Shown piece by piece: positions 50,001 to 63,200 of a stretch of 64,000 nt of DNA. Origin of the DNA: Nemopilema nomurai (lineage: Eukaryota; Cnidaria; Scyphozoa; Rhizostomeae; Rhizostomatidae); NCBI GenBank assembly GCA_003864495.1, contig PEDN01001354.1, forward strand, positions 1,054,001 to 1,118,000, in the 5' to 3' direction. Position 1 is the stretch's first letter; each line of letters opens with the position of its first letter. A program made the translations under genes and the position numbers. The notes beneath the pieces were generated by a model. It did no database searches, was not told the origin of the DNA, and saw nothing but the letters and a program-made list of their open reading frames with translations.

Positions 50001-52072
50001 CAACGCTTTATTGCACAATAACTGTTCGCGTTTCAACAGCTACTCTTATTGAATTATCAATTTGATCAGCAGGGCTACATTGAAATATGAGAAATATTTG
50101 TATCGGATTCGTGACGTTTGAAAAACTGAAACTGTGCCGAACTCAGAAGCAATTTATTTTGATATTGCGTACACACTTTTAAGGTCTAAAAATAAGGTCT
50201 TTAAAAATGGAAATTTTTTAAGAATATCGACGCTTGGCAAAACATTAGGTATCCTTATAAAAGACGTTTGTATGATTAAAAACATTGATCTCATCATCAC
50301 AAAGTTTATGAAAATTGAAGCTGGAATACCTTCAAATATTTTAGCATGATTTTCTTGTTTTAACAAAAACTGACAAGCTCAGTCAAGCAAATGCAAAAAC
50401 AGTCATGATTTGATCGTGCTGGAGATTTGATGACAAAGCATTCCTATCAACAACGGCGTTTTTCGTAGAAGCCATCATAATAATCGAGTACATACTCATC
50501 ATCATCATAACGAATTAAGTACGATTGTTGCCCATTCCAGAAATAATTGTCAACGTTCTATAGTGATTTTGCAGCTTTTTTATCATGGCAGGATTGGGCA
50601 TGTGAAATTTTGAAAATGGCCTAAGGCCTACTTGGTTCGCTAATTTTTGAAGCTCTCCTCCATTTATAAATTTTTTCCTTTATTTTCTGAGCAAGAATTT
50701 TTTTCCTGAAAAATCCTGGTCATAAGCAGCCTGATTTGATATTGGCCACTTGGGCCTCTGACCATCTTGCAGAAAGAAAGAAACAAAAGATGGGTACAGC
50801 TGGGAGTGAAATAAAGAGAAAAGAAGTGAAATGGAAAACATTTCGTCTGCTCTGCATTTAGCTAGAACGGTGGATAGAATTGCCTTCACTCTCAGCCCCG
50901 GGCGGAAAAGGCGCGTTATGGTTCGTTTAGGCTCGTTTTGGACCATTCGTTCGTTCTTTAATCGTTAGTTTAGTAAAACCGTCGGATGATTGCTGTGTCA
51001 AAATGCATCTCAAAATTGTGCAACAACAACAACAAATTGTGCCATTTTGGTGTAGGTTTGCGTGACAGAGCTTCACGGGGCAGGACTGAGGTTTATAATT
51101 GTTACTAAGTTTTCCTTTCTAAGGCACTTAGAATAGAATAGGAGATTATCACTCAGTGATTCAACTCTTTGCACCTCGTTCCGTTCAGTGAAGCGATGTG
51201 GGGGAGGGGGTTTGTTCACGTCAGGGTCGTTTCTTCCACTTTCTTTCGACATGGTCCCTGCCCACCATCTGTATCATCTATATTTTCCTAGTCTCTAGCT
51301 TGTCGAGAAATGTAAATATATGCTATTCAATGTTATTCAAGGCTATTCAACGGTCCCAAAAATTTAAATAGATCTAAATTGAACTTAGTGAATATTGAAA
51401 TTATAACAGGTTTTGATTAGCAAGCTATTGTTTCTGCCCTTCATAACTTGTTGTGTCTTTGTTGCTAGTTGGTGCTTCAATAATGGTTATGATGATGGTA
51501 AAGGTTTAATCTCGCTGTGGTCAAGTACAGTAAATTAGAGGTTCAACGCGCTAAATTTATTTCTATAGTAAATGTTGGCTATGATTGACAATTTCATTGT
51601 CCCTTGAAAGACATATACCTAGCGATTTCATAGTTATGATCTTGATGTTAGTTGAAAAAGTTGCTTCGCTAAAATTATCGCTTTTATTTAATTGCACGAC
51701 CCTGACAAAGATAACGATCCCAATTTCTTGTTGGTTCTACGCAAATTCGGGGGGGATCATGAGTGTGTAACCGCAGGATCACCCGTCAACCCCCCAATCG
51801 TTCCGCATGGCTAGTTCAATTTGCTGCATTGTAATGGTTTATCCTTCGTATTTCGCGTTTTTTGCCCTTTTCTTGAGCGGTTTTCATGTTTATTTGACAA
51901 ACTCCGCCAACAGGCACTTTTCCTCTCCTGTGGATCCAATGTTTCTAGCACGAAGGCTCTAATTTACACGTTCTGAAGACGATAATCTGATGTTTGTCTT
52001 TTCCAGTTGTTAATGTGTCATCCTTACCTCCAATTGGCTGCCAAGTGAATGGCCATTCAGAAGTTAATTTGA
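47021..52072. other. Gene-poor spacer upstream of the boule-like gene
   Basis: About 5 kb. It contains one MITE (47547-47916), several poly-C or poly-G tracts (near 48760, 49090, 49200) and short ORFs without recognisable content. The promoter and 5' UTR exons of the boule-like gene should lie in its right part. An acceptor-like site (ttttccag) at about 52006 suggests that the first coding exon is preceded by an intron. Confidence 0.55.
47547..47916 (+). mobile_element. MITE copy A, 370 bp, TIR TTACACGCTTTTTTT
   Basis: Begins TTACACGCTTTTTTTTATAA and ends with the reverse complement, TTATAAAAAAAGCGTGTAA. The terminal inverted repeat is about 25 bases and contains GGTTCCTTATAA. The interior has several AAGTTCCTTA / TAAGGAACTT submotifs and no ORF. 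The reverse complement matches copy B (54683-55082) along its whole length. No target-site duplication could be fixed with certainty. Confidence 0.85.
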
Positions 52073-55000
52073 ATGACATCCTCTGTCGCCTCCAAGATCT
52101 TAGCAGTCAGTCAAAGAAGGATTCAAGCCAGCCGTATCTCTAGCCAAACTCAGAACAAAATGGTAAGTTAAAGTTATCGACTGTGTTTTCTATCCGATGC
52201 GATTAACTATACGGCGTTTTATTTCAGTGGTCAGTATATATTTATTTTTATATGCACCATGCTGTTCAAACGCTACACACAACACAACCCACGTGAGCAT
52301 CTCCAAATTCTTGGCCGCATGAATCGCTCCATAAACATTTACGCAAATATTTTATTAAATCAGAGTTATTGACTTTGGCTCTCTGTTTTAGAATAGGCAA
52401 TACATATGACCCAGCCTGTGATGGGTTTTCAAGATGTTTACCTTCGCTTTTGAATCATACACATCTTTTCGTGTGTTATTTTGAGCACGAAAATTGTTTT
52501 GTCACCTGTGCATGCAGCTTCCTTCCTTTGACAAGAGTTGCTTGCCAGTGGATGCTTGATATGATGGTCACCAATATTCACAAACAGCTGTGAATCTGGA
52601 TTGATCAACCTTTTGTAACCGTTGAGTGTTATAGTATATATTGTTTATGGTGTGCGATCAGGTCTATTTACAAGGTCTTACCACATTGTCGCGTATCTAC
52701 ACTACAAACTCAGGTTACTGCGCCAGCTGAAAAGCTCTCAGTCGACAAATGAATTCTCTCGTTACTGGATTTCTCTCCCAATCTTTCTTATTTGCTAAGT
52801 AACCATGAAATGTGATAGTATTTTAATGCCTAGCTTCTCTTAGTGCACAATGTGAACATGTAACGAGATTCCTTTTCCGTGCAGCAATGCCTTTGCATAT
52901 TATTAACAGACATCCAATGCAATTAAAGCAAAGAAATTGATCTTATGTTACTCGAGTCAATGTTTGACAAGATAATGCACGCTTAAGATGAGCTTCAATC
53001 TAGCAGACAAAATCTTTTAAAACAATTATGGGTATTTCAGTTTGAAATTCATCTGAATTGGAAAAATACCCACGTCTTTTCAGTCTTAACCCCTAATGGC
53101 GGCTAGCTCTGCACTCGTATTAGTGACGAGTCGATTATCTTCCTGGCATTCCACCTCTTCTTTTCACGAGAGTAAACAAGAGACGGGAAGACTCCAGTCC
53201 ATTGTCCGTAACAACCTATTTGTTCTGAAAACAGATGTCGAATCCACTTAAAATCTCTTTAAAGTCAGTCAGATGAATTCAAGCTATATGTTCCAGGTCG
53301 ACGCCATTGAGTAAAAACTACCCGTGTATTTTGTTAGTTAAATTCCTCTAAATTCGCGAATTCTTTATCTCTTAACTATAGTGCAAGGCAGTTCAGAGTT
53401 ATCGGTCTGTTTCTTAAACTTCTGGTGTTCTTCTTGTAGGATCATTCTACATACATCTACGGGGTGAGGTATCCCAACAGAGTTTTCGTTGGGGGTTTGC
53501 CACGAGAGGTAAGAGCCAATATTTCCCCCATTGATTTGTCGTCGGAATTCTAGAATGGATATTGTCAACCTCTGATTTCTCTTGGCAAAGGTAGCCGCCC
53601 GGAGTCAACTTGTCATTGTGCAATTGTTTTCACCCGAGTGCTAATTAGGCCCCATTTTGTGTCGCGGATACTTATTTTCATCGATTCCATGTTTAGCTGG
53701 CGGACGTGCGCTCCGCTTGAAACACGACGTCTTCCAAAAAGTCAGAGTATCCGGAATTAATATATAAACCATTACTAATCCCAATTTTTACACGGTTGTC
53801 GACTTCTGCCGCTTTAAAAATGCAACTGGGACCCGTCACGTGCTCCTTCAGTGACCGATTTGAATTAATCTTTTGCGATAATTTGAATATATCATCCTGA
53901 AAAGGGCCTATTGAGGAGGTAGATACGTTTTAATGATTTGCAAGTTTATTTGCTCTAAAACCACTCATCTTCTGTTCATTATTCCTCCAAATAAACTTAA
54001 AATATTTGCCCAAAAGTTGTCATATTTCGCGGTAATTTTGATTAATTTGGGAACATTGCATTTTTTCACTTATTTACAGCCCATTTTGACCTTGTCTATA
54101 CATGTTCGAATGGGCGGAGCCACAATAATACTGAGTTGTTTTTAAGTACTTGTCCCAAAGAAGGTTGGCTCCAAGTAAATTTCTTTTTCTATAAAAGTTT
54201 CATTTGATTTCACTATGACGTAACTTATCACATGCACGTTTTTTTAAGTAAATATTTTGTATCGTAGTTGTGCTCGGTTCTTTATATAATTAAGAAAATT
54301 CAGAGCTGGATGTTTGAAACTTAAGAAAGTTAAAAAAATTAGATATTCTCAGGTTCAAAGGAAATTGTGGTGTGAAACAACTGGGGATGAGTTGTTGTCT
54401 AGCTTCTCTGTCTTCTAAAATGTTAAGACATTGAGGGTTTCTGTGAAATATATTACGTTTATAGCATTTTATTATCTAAATCACTGCGCATGCTTAGTAA
54501 AGTTAAAATTCTTCAAATTTTACGTTAAGAAAGTCTTAAGAAAGTTTTACTGCTGAAATTAGGAAATGGCCAAGAAAGTCCGAGGGCTGTCCTCAGAAGA
54601 CATAAAATGTCTACAGAATTTTTTCAAAAGAAACTTTTCAACAATAAGGAATATTTGCAGTTGCAAAAGCTTCACTCAGTGATACACGCTTTTTTTATAA
54701 GGAACCACTTTATAAAGAACCTACATGTAGAAGGCTGAAATATTTAAAGAACTTATACTACTAAAAACGAAATCCCTAAAGAGCTTTCCGATTTGAAATT
54801 TTTTTTAACTGAAGCATCAAGAGCTAAAAAGCCGGTTCCATTCATTCGCAGCCAATACTCTGTATATTGTTTGCTTTTCGTGTGTCAAGTGCTTTATTGA
54901 GTAGTTTCCGCATAGTCTATCTCGCCCCTCTCTCTATTAAGTGTTAAGGCTTATTGATGTGCAGTGAAAATTAAGGAACTTCTAAGGAACTCTTGGTACT

Positions 55001-58000
55001 AAAATCTGATGACTTAAGGTCTACGAATAAGGAACTTTTGGAACTAGGCCCTGGGGTAGGTTCCTTATAAAAAAGCGTGTAATGGGACACTGAGAAAAAG
55101 TTGAACTGATGAAAATAAAGCAAGGGTATGCAAAAAAGTTTAACCTCTTTCAGGATTGACGTAAACAGCTCTAGATGCAAACTTCAACCCATTGTTATCT
55201 TAAATCGAATTGAATGGACTTTTTATTTAATGAATGCAACAAAATTAGGGAAGCTGAAAATGAAAGCAAACTTTATTCAGTAGTAACGATTCTAAAATGC
55301 TAAGAAAGCTATTGTTTATCCCATCGTCTTCAGAATGCCCCTCCCGCTAATGTCATTTATTCGGGGCTTTACTATACATAAATATATAGTGTATATGGTG
55401 TTCATTAGGTAGATGTTTTCATCCCGTTTCCATTATGACTGAGGCACCCATTGCCATAGTAATCACAATGAAGTCGCAGGGGAAAACTTTGCGGAGGAGC
55501 TTCTATTGCGTCACAGAACTGGAAAGCGAACCGTTCACACAATATGGAAGTAAATCCATTTTCGTGGAGAGACGGGACTTGTGCATCAATTCCTTCTTCT
55601 TCGTGGTCCTTCTGTTGATTTCTTGAGAATCCAATCTCTTTTAACGCACGAATTTTGTGTTGTTGTCAGTGGTCGTAATTCTAAAGAGCCTCTAATGCGA
55701 TTTGCCTGTGTTTTATATAACCCACGTACATTTCAAAAGAATAATATGTATTAATTACAGATTACGTGCAACTAAATGTATGTTAATTATGTTTTGTTCT
55801 TTCCTTTAAGGTGTGTGTTTACTGAACAAAATCCATTTCCCGTTAATTGTTCTTCTGATCTTTTGCCCGTCGCTTTTATCCATCAATGAATTTCGTCGGT
55901 GAAAACTGAAATTCAACTAAAATAAGCTTATGAGTTGATTGTGTTTTTGTTTGAAGAATGTTATTGCATTCTGTACATAAATGGTGCCTTTTACATTGGG
56001 TATGGCTAAAGATGGTTATCAGTTAGATGAATTACGTCGATAAGACTCGTTCGGTTTGTGAATCGTAAGTCAAGATTCTGCTCTCTCCGAGTTTGCACTG
56101 AATTTATCTTCCAGCGCGATTTGTCGAATGATTTATTTCCTCTGTAGATCATATAATAAAGTTTAGTCGTCTTATACCCGTTTTATCAAAAGTTCTATGC
56201 AAAGGGGGGTACTGGCCATTCAATAAAGTTGCCCAGGCTCTTGGACCACCACATTGAAGAACCAATTTTCCTTTCGCAATCTCTGAACAATTTCGACGGT
56301 TTTTCATCCAGTTTTTCTATCTAGACTTACATGAAAGCAGCAAATGCACATCTCTCCTTCCAGCATACCCATTCAGGGCCTAGGCTCCAAATTTGAAGTT
56401 GAGGGGCCCTCATGTATGTGAAACTGCTAATTAGGAGTCAAAAATCTTGTTTTGTCTTGTTTGAGTCAAAAAGTGGCGGTAGCGTGGGCCCTACCAATTT
56501 GGAACGTGCCATGTTTCTCGATGTACAACTCTCCGAATAATTTACATAAATTGATTGTGCATGAACCGTGCAATTTTTACTGACGTACAGCAGTTGACAT
56601 GGTCCTTAGAGTTCCTCAGGTTGCTCATAGACTAATCCATCCTTTGCAGATAAGATAGTAAATATTCGAATATCTGTTAGGACTGTGCTTCGTTTGTCTA
56701 TATAATTCAAAAAATTGCTTAAGATATTCTTGACTGTGTTGGAATTTTTACATTTGTCCTAAATTTCAGACCAACGCAACAGACCTGGCTAATTTCTTTA
56801 GTAAATTTGGACAAGTAACAGAATCGAAAGTCATTTTGAATGAAGATGGATCATCTAAAGGGTGAGGAGATTTTCCATTTGGTTGTGACAGCTTCTCTCT
56901 TAAATCTCCATTGGTTTTTACATCGAGGAAAAACCTGCGTTTTAGAAGCAATCAAGGAATTCACTTGCCTGACGAAAACACAACTAAGTGAATTTTCCAA
57001 CTCCCCAACTTTCACTAGGTGTAGATTCATTTTTCTTAAAATTGTACTCATGTATTGTATTTCTTTGTTTCACAGTTATGGATTTATAACATTTGCTACG
57101 TCAGAAGATGTCGCTGGTGTCTTTGGACAGGTGTGTAGTGTTTGTGAAAATTTTCACGTAAAAAGTTTCGTAAACTCCAAGATAAAGACACTGTTTCTTC
57201 AAATTGAAACCACTCTGGTTGCTAGTGGCCTAAAAGGTGATGGCTTTGAACTTTATTCAGGGGGAGGAGAGGGGTGGTACAAAAAATGTCTGAAGTCTGA
57301 AATTGTCTGAATGTTTCTACATGGACTTGTTCCCTTACGTGCTCTCGCTTTACAACATTTGCCACCTTTGTGGTCATAGATACACGATTTTCCCATTGCC
57401 TCCACATGAAAACGAACTCAAAAAGCCATTTGTATTCTTTTCGAAACGGCTCTTGATCGTATGATGAGCTACTTTTCCTAACCATGTCAACCCCTACGCT
57501 AGCTGAATTTCTCAGAGTGAATTCATTTACTTGTGCCTTCTCCTCAGGGTGTCATATTTTACAAGCAAAAGAAACTGAATCTTGGTCCAGCCATTAGAAA
57601 ACAGGTATGTTCGCACACTTAATGCCTTAAAAAATCAAATTCAGTGAGAACCCGCAGATTAGCGCAGAAGTATGCCCAGTGCCCACTGTACCCGCGTGTT
57701 GTATCCCAGGCGAGTTGCTCAACGGTGTTTCGTCACTTTCATTCACCTCTGCACCACTTTTATTGATATTCTTCAGAAGGAATACCCTGAATTGTATGAA
57801 AACTTTTCCTGCAGGCACCGGAAACCCCCGGAGAGCCGGTATACATGCTGTCATTGCCAATGCAACCTCAAATGTCTGGATCCCCACCACCACCGAAGAT
57901 GCAGCCAAGTCCTCCCGCGCTGCCCCATGGTCGCCAAAACTCGCAGAGTCCCGCGTTAGCACCACCAGCCGTACACGCGCCCCCGGCAAATCACCAGACG

Positions 58001-59962
58001 CTTCAAATCGCACAGACATCACTGACGTTCCCTCAAAACTGTTACCAATCAATGCCAATCGTAAGTTTGTGATATCTGTAACTTCTGATTCGAAAATCAC
58101 CCCTAGAAATCTCGTACAATAGCCCCCCCCCCTCAAAAAATACTCCTGTATTTATAACCGGAGTAACTGGCCCTACGTTCTCCCGCAGAGTTCTGGGTGG
58201 TTTATTAGGAAGGTCTCGGGTGCTTTTCTTGGAGGCTCCGCTGTCTCACTAGGAAAGTCTGAAGATTTTCCCATTTTCCTGTGCTATCACATTCAATAGC
58301 ACCTGCTTGATAGACATGTTGATCACATCTCAATGTAGTCACTAACGCTCCTGTTTGTGTGACCTCACTAACAATGAACTGATCAAATGAACAAAGTCTG
58401 ATAACAACCTGCATAAATGGAGTCTCCTTTCAACTCCTAATGCAAAATATTCACGTCATTGTGTCTGTGCAGTGGGAAAATCACTGCCTCGTATCGCACC
58501 CCACTCTAATGGCCTTGTCGCAATATCATGCTAATGAGGGTTGTTAGGCGCCTGGAAAGGAGTAGTTAAAAGCAATTATACAAGAATCTGTCCATTGACG
58601 TTGGGTGTTTCGGATACAAATCCTTGTATAAAGGGGACAATCACTTGTGAAATACGCTTTTATGAGCACAACCCAAAACGGTTATCTTTCTCCAAATGCC
58701 CACTACTGTCGGAGGCAAGTGAGATACAAAAACATCAGTTTGGCGGCTTGTAACATTGGGAACCGTGCTTCAGACACCCCAGAAACAAACATTTTGTCGG
58801 ATCACGTGTTTGGAATATGTAACCCCTTCGATCCTTATTTACAATTTTTGAATATCTTGAAGTCCGCATTTGCTTAATTTCTTGGAAATGCACTGGTTGC
58901 ACCGGATGCAGTATGCGCACGATACGAATGCGCTAGTATATGGCATCCGTTCTGCTAACCTCTGATAGGAACCCATTATAGTGTAAACGGGGAGCATGTT
59001 AGAAAGCCCACTTTGAGGAAGCCATCGCAACCCGTTACTACAAAGGAGGGCTGCCATTGCCCTGTTAGGTGCTCAGGTGGTTTTAGGAGTTCAATAGGCT
59101 TTCTAGGCTGGTTTTCTAGACGGGTATTAGGGAACTAGAATTGACTTTACATCAGGTAAGATCCCAGAGCAATATGTATCATCTTCCCAAAAGTACCACA
59201 AACATACATACCCGCCTTAAAGTAACTGGTTTGTTTAGAGTAACTGGTGCAAAATTAAAGGTTGGGATATAAATCCTTTACGTCTGTTTCCACGCAAGGA
59301 CTCGTGATATTAAAACGGTCTTCTTGCTGAACAAAGGATCATTAGTGGTGATAGATGATATAATTATTAAGAAAATTCAGAAGAACACGAAAGAAGAATC
59401 AAATAATTTCAAACTCATTCATCAAAAAGAACAAATATGTACATATATTGGACAGCAAAAGGAATTATTTTTCGTGCATTTCAATAAGTTAGAAAATAAA
59501 TTCAACTCTTGACATTGTGGAAGCTGTTTATTTGCCAGTTTGTAATAAGCAGAAGATTTTGCCTTTGCCTATCACACCCCTTAAGATCGAATTTTTTTGA
59601 TGCTGATGAAAAACTCATTTTGACTTGCTTTGTAAATAAAACAACATAAAGGCGTGGGTGTTGTTAATGTACTTGCTTTTATCATCTCTTGTTGTAGTTT
59701 GAACACAACATACAACCTGCAGATTAGGTAACATAACTTTGATGTTAGTGAAGCAAACTCTATTGCATTTTTCTTGTCCTTAGGTCTATCCTCAAGCTTT
59801 GCCAAGCATGACATTTGCACAAAGTTCTCATTGGGTGAGTTTCACCATACTATCGTCTATGACTCCTGGTATTCAAGAGTATAGATTGATACATGGGCAA
59901 CTTCAAATTTGGTAAATAAATGACGAAATAATCTTTCTTGCCCATCTGTTTGCCTACAGTGA
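52073..59962 (+). CDS. boule-like (BOLL): BOULE/DAZ-family RRM RNA-binding protein, 7 coding exons, about 220 aa
   Basis: Exons: 52073-52162, 53440-53508, 56770-56861, 57076-57130, 57548-57604, 57815-58060, 59784-59834, then probably an exon opening with TGA at 59960. All are GT/AG and in phase. The single RRM has RNP2 VFVGGL and RNP1 KGYGFITF (split by an intron). It is followed by KKLNLGPAIRKQ, which is diagnostic of the BOULE/DAZ family. The C-terminal part is Pro/Gln/Ser-rich, as in boule proteins; I see no clear DAZ repeat. BOULE binds U-rich 3' UTRs of germline mRNAs and activates their translation, chiefly in meiosis. The start is uncertain: the ATG at 52073 gives 220 aa and the one at 52160 gives 191 aa, the latter at the very end of the first exon. 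The last exon is also uncertain: reading through 59835 instead of splicing would add about 27 residues. Confidence 0.88.
53509..56769. other. Intron 2 of the boule-like gene (3.3 kb) with a MITE
   Basis: Largest intron of the gene. It holds MITE copy B (54683-55082). The rest is A/T-rich with no supportable exon; the 63-codon ORF at 55435 shows no motif. Confidence 0.6.
54683..55082 (-). mobile_element. MITE copy B, 400 bp, inverted relative to copy A
   Basis: Matches the reverse complement of 47547-47916, including the TIRs (left TACACGCTTTTTTTATAAGG, right TTATAAAAAAGCGTGTAA). It has about 30 extra interior bases after GCAGCCAATACT. No coding capacity. Confidence 0.85.
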
Positions 59963-60264
59963 CTCTAAATCTGTTGAGCACGAGTGTTGTTAGCCCTTTT
60001 GCTTGTGCTAGCCTGTACATGCCAAAATATGGCCTAACTACAACATACTGTATGTCAAGTAAAAATTGTGAATCCAGAAGCCTGAAACATCAGAATTTCC
60101 CTTGGGTAACATTATAGAAGAGTTTCAGGTAGGTCACTTAAAAGGCATTTTGCCAGCCTGGGTACATTTGTACTTAGTTTGGATGCACTGACCTCCTGTG
60201 AACTGGTATTTTTAATGTATGCATTTCATCATAATCAGTAATCAAATCATCTTTCTTCTTTAAT
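59963..60264. other. Convergent intergenic region between boule-like and ERI1-like genes
   Basis: About 300 bases hold the 3' UTRs of both genes. If the boule terminal exon begins at 59960 the 3' ends lie very close together and transcripts could overlap. No AATAAA is evident on the plus strand here. Confidence 0.5.
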
Positions 60265-63200
60265 TTATGAAAACGTCTCATTTATCTGCAAGTCACATCC
60301 ATCTTCCAACAGTTGAATAGCTATGATCGCTATGTTGTATGTGTCATCTATGCCACTATGTGGCCTACCCTGGAATTTCATACCTAGATAATCCAGCATT
60401 CCTTCTAAATTTGCTCTTTCTGTTCTGTAGTAGTTCCGAAAGTGTTTGCGAATGTTTATCCAGTTATTACAATAGTATGGCATCTGCAGTTTGCTATGTC
60501 TGCACTGTGCTTTCAAAAATTTTGCTATATCCCAAGGCCTGTAACAAAAAGACAATTTAATTATTTTCTCTTTTTGAAAATTCAACTTTAATCTGATCAT
60601 TATCTGTCATAATCTGGTCCATATATTCTGTAGCTCAAAGTTAGTCTAATTTACAATTTTCCCCTTTTTAATAGCTTTTGATTTTAAAAGCTGTGTTTAC
60701 ACTGACTGCAGTGTAGAAGATAGCTGAGCCCTTAAAGAATAATTTTATGTTAATAATGTTGAAGAAATCACATGAAACTTAAAATGCAGTTGATTTCTAA
60801 TTTTAAGAATCCAACCTTTTCAGACATTTATGAAAAGACTGAATTATCTAGAGAGAAAGTGTTTTTGTTTATGTTTGAGGTCCAATTTAACGAGATTCAG
60901 TTCTATTCTTTTTATGGAGTTGGTATCATGGCTACTTTTTCTCTTTTAGTTTCCAACTATGGCTTGATCCAACTTGTCCAACCATGGCAGATAGTAATCG
61001 AGTTTATGACACCGGCTTGTGTTTTTGCTCTGTCAATACTGAGGTACCAAAGATAAATGAAAAAACAAGGATGGTTAACAGTGCCATAATGTTGCTTCTG
61101 TTAAATCATATTGTTCCACTGGTTGCCTTATTCCTGTTTGATCACCAATGTAACCCTAAAACAGCTTGTAAATTTATTCTATTTTAGATATCTATAAACA
61201 ATTCAGACATTTTCATGGGATCAACAACCCTGGTTTTGAGGCAACAGTTTCATACTCAGCCTACGTCTAATTGAACTACAAGTTTGAAAAAGGAAAAATG
61301 TATATGAACATAACATTAATGATGAATGTCTCAAAGTTTCAAATCCTTTTGTCCTTTGAAATTATGAAGATGCTTGTCAATGGTTGGAAATGTTGATTCT
61401 TTTTGGTATGCATTTTGGTCCTAAGCGTAGATGTGTAAAATATACCCTTCAAGTTTTTCTAGAAAGTTTATCCTTCAAGATATAGTCCTGCACATAGTTA
61501 AACCCAATTTAATGATATTTTTTTCTAAGCTCCAAGTATACATCTGTCAAAGGGAAGTGTTTGCCAACAGCGTTTTGATAAAATCCCTTCAATTTGAAAA
61601 TGAAGGCCAGTGTGCTTTATCCCTGTACCATATGACTTCTAATTTTTTAGTTTGGAAACTGCTTCGAGATGTCTCATTACCAATGATTTAGCTGTTATAC
61701 CTTAGAGATAGTTTTTTGCAATAGTTTCTAGATTTTAGTATTATCAATAATTACTATATACTTGGACAGCAATTAGATGGTAGCAGTTTGAACATTAAAT
61801 TAATTATATGCATTGCCAAATTGTGTTCTTTTTATTATTAGTAAGAAATGGCACCTTTACTCTAATCTGAGTCAGAATTTCATATGCTTTTTTTTATCTG
61901 ATTGACTTGAAAATTGTTCAGGGCCTGTAGACCATTTTGGCTACTTTAGGCTCTGTGTAAAGAGATGAAAACTCAGCTCTTTAGATAAACAGGTGACATT
62001 GTTATTTCAATCAGTTTTGCTCTGTAACACTTGACTTTTGCACATTTTGTTATTTTCATTTATGGTTATATTAAACTGCATATCTACAATTTAGTCACCT
62101 TATGTTTGTAACTTCTTATAAAAATGGGTTCCCAGACGTCTGCTATGTTGATAAAGCCAAGGTGTAAATTTAACTTTTGCAGAAATATAGCTTGGGGGAC
62201 TTGCTACAAATTTTCAAGCAAGGGCTTTTATAGCAAACATAGCTTTTTGAATTCCTAAGCTTGGAGCTAGATCCTTTTCCTAAATAACTTTGCATGTTAG
62301 TCTAGGTTAACACTTCTGCTAATTGTCCTTTTTGTGCCATCATATTAGTTAAAAACTTATGTAGCAATGCATTTTAAATTATTGTAAAATTATTTTGTGC
62401 TAGTGTAATTCAGCAATTTTTCACTGTGGGTTTTATTGTCCTTATCTTGGTTACCAAATTGAACTTTTGTTACCCCGAAATCATCATCATGGTTGATCTC
62501 TTTGACCCTTTTTAATCCATTACAGTTTCCTTTAGATCCTTTCTTCCTCTCAACCCTAAAGATCAGCTTGTTCTATTTGTAGAGAACCATTCTTAGCTAT
62601 GACTTTGTTGTTGAATGTTGAAGCATCACTGGAAGTGAAGCACCAATTTAATATATTATAGAAATGCAGACTCACCCATCAGTCAGAATGGCAAAAGTGC
62701 TCACAGGTTCAATTGTTGATTTAACCCACTCGTCAAATCTTCGTAGAACAGTTGGAAAAGTAGGTGCACTGTCTACCATGATCTAAAATTGATACATGGA
62801 AGTTACCAAAGTTTTTTATGAGACTCGTTTTCAGGCTAATGACCATTTTTGTCCACTGAATTTTGTTGTTTAATGCAGATGGTTTTCTGGGCAGGTGAAA
62901 GACATGAAAACTGGTTATTAGTTTAGGCTCTGTCCAAACTGAATTATTAGAGAATTCTTGAAGTCTCTTCAAAGTGATATACAGTGTGCTCTGCAGAATG
63001 GAAGCTGACAAAGTCTAAAATATGGTCATAGATTAATTTGATTGTAAACGTGTGTAATTACCTGTGTTATGCCAGTAAGATTTTTGCAGAAATTTGTCAG
63101 TTGGTTGTTGATAGTTGGTCTGCAGTATGAATGGAACTGGCAAACCTAAATAAGAAATTAGAGGGCATGTTAAAGACAAACCCAAAGAAAAATCTTTACA

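Noticed and set aside
57627..58136. 169-codon minus-strand ORF
   Set aside because: Antisense shadow of the Pro-rich boule exon 57815-58060; no motif of its own.
60772..61056. 94-codon plus-strand ORF in the last ERI1 intron
   Set aside because: No motif or splice support; lies in an A/T-rich intron on the opposite strand.
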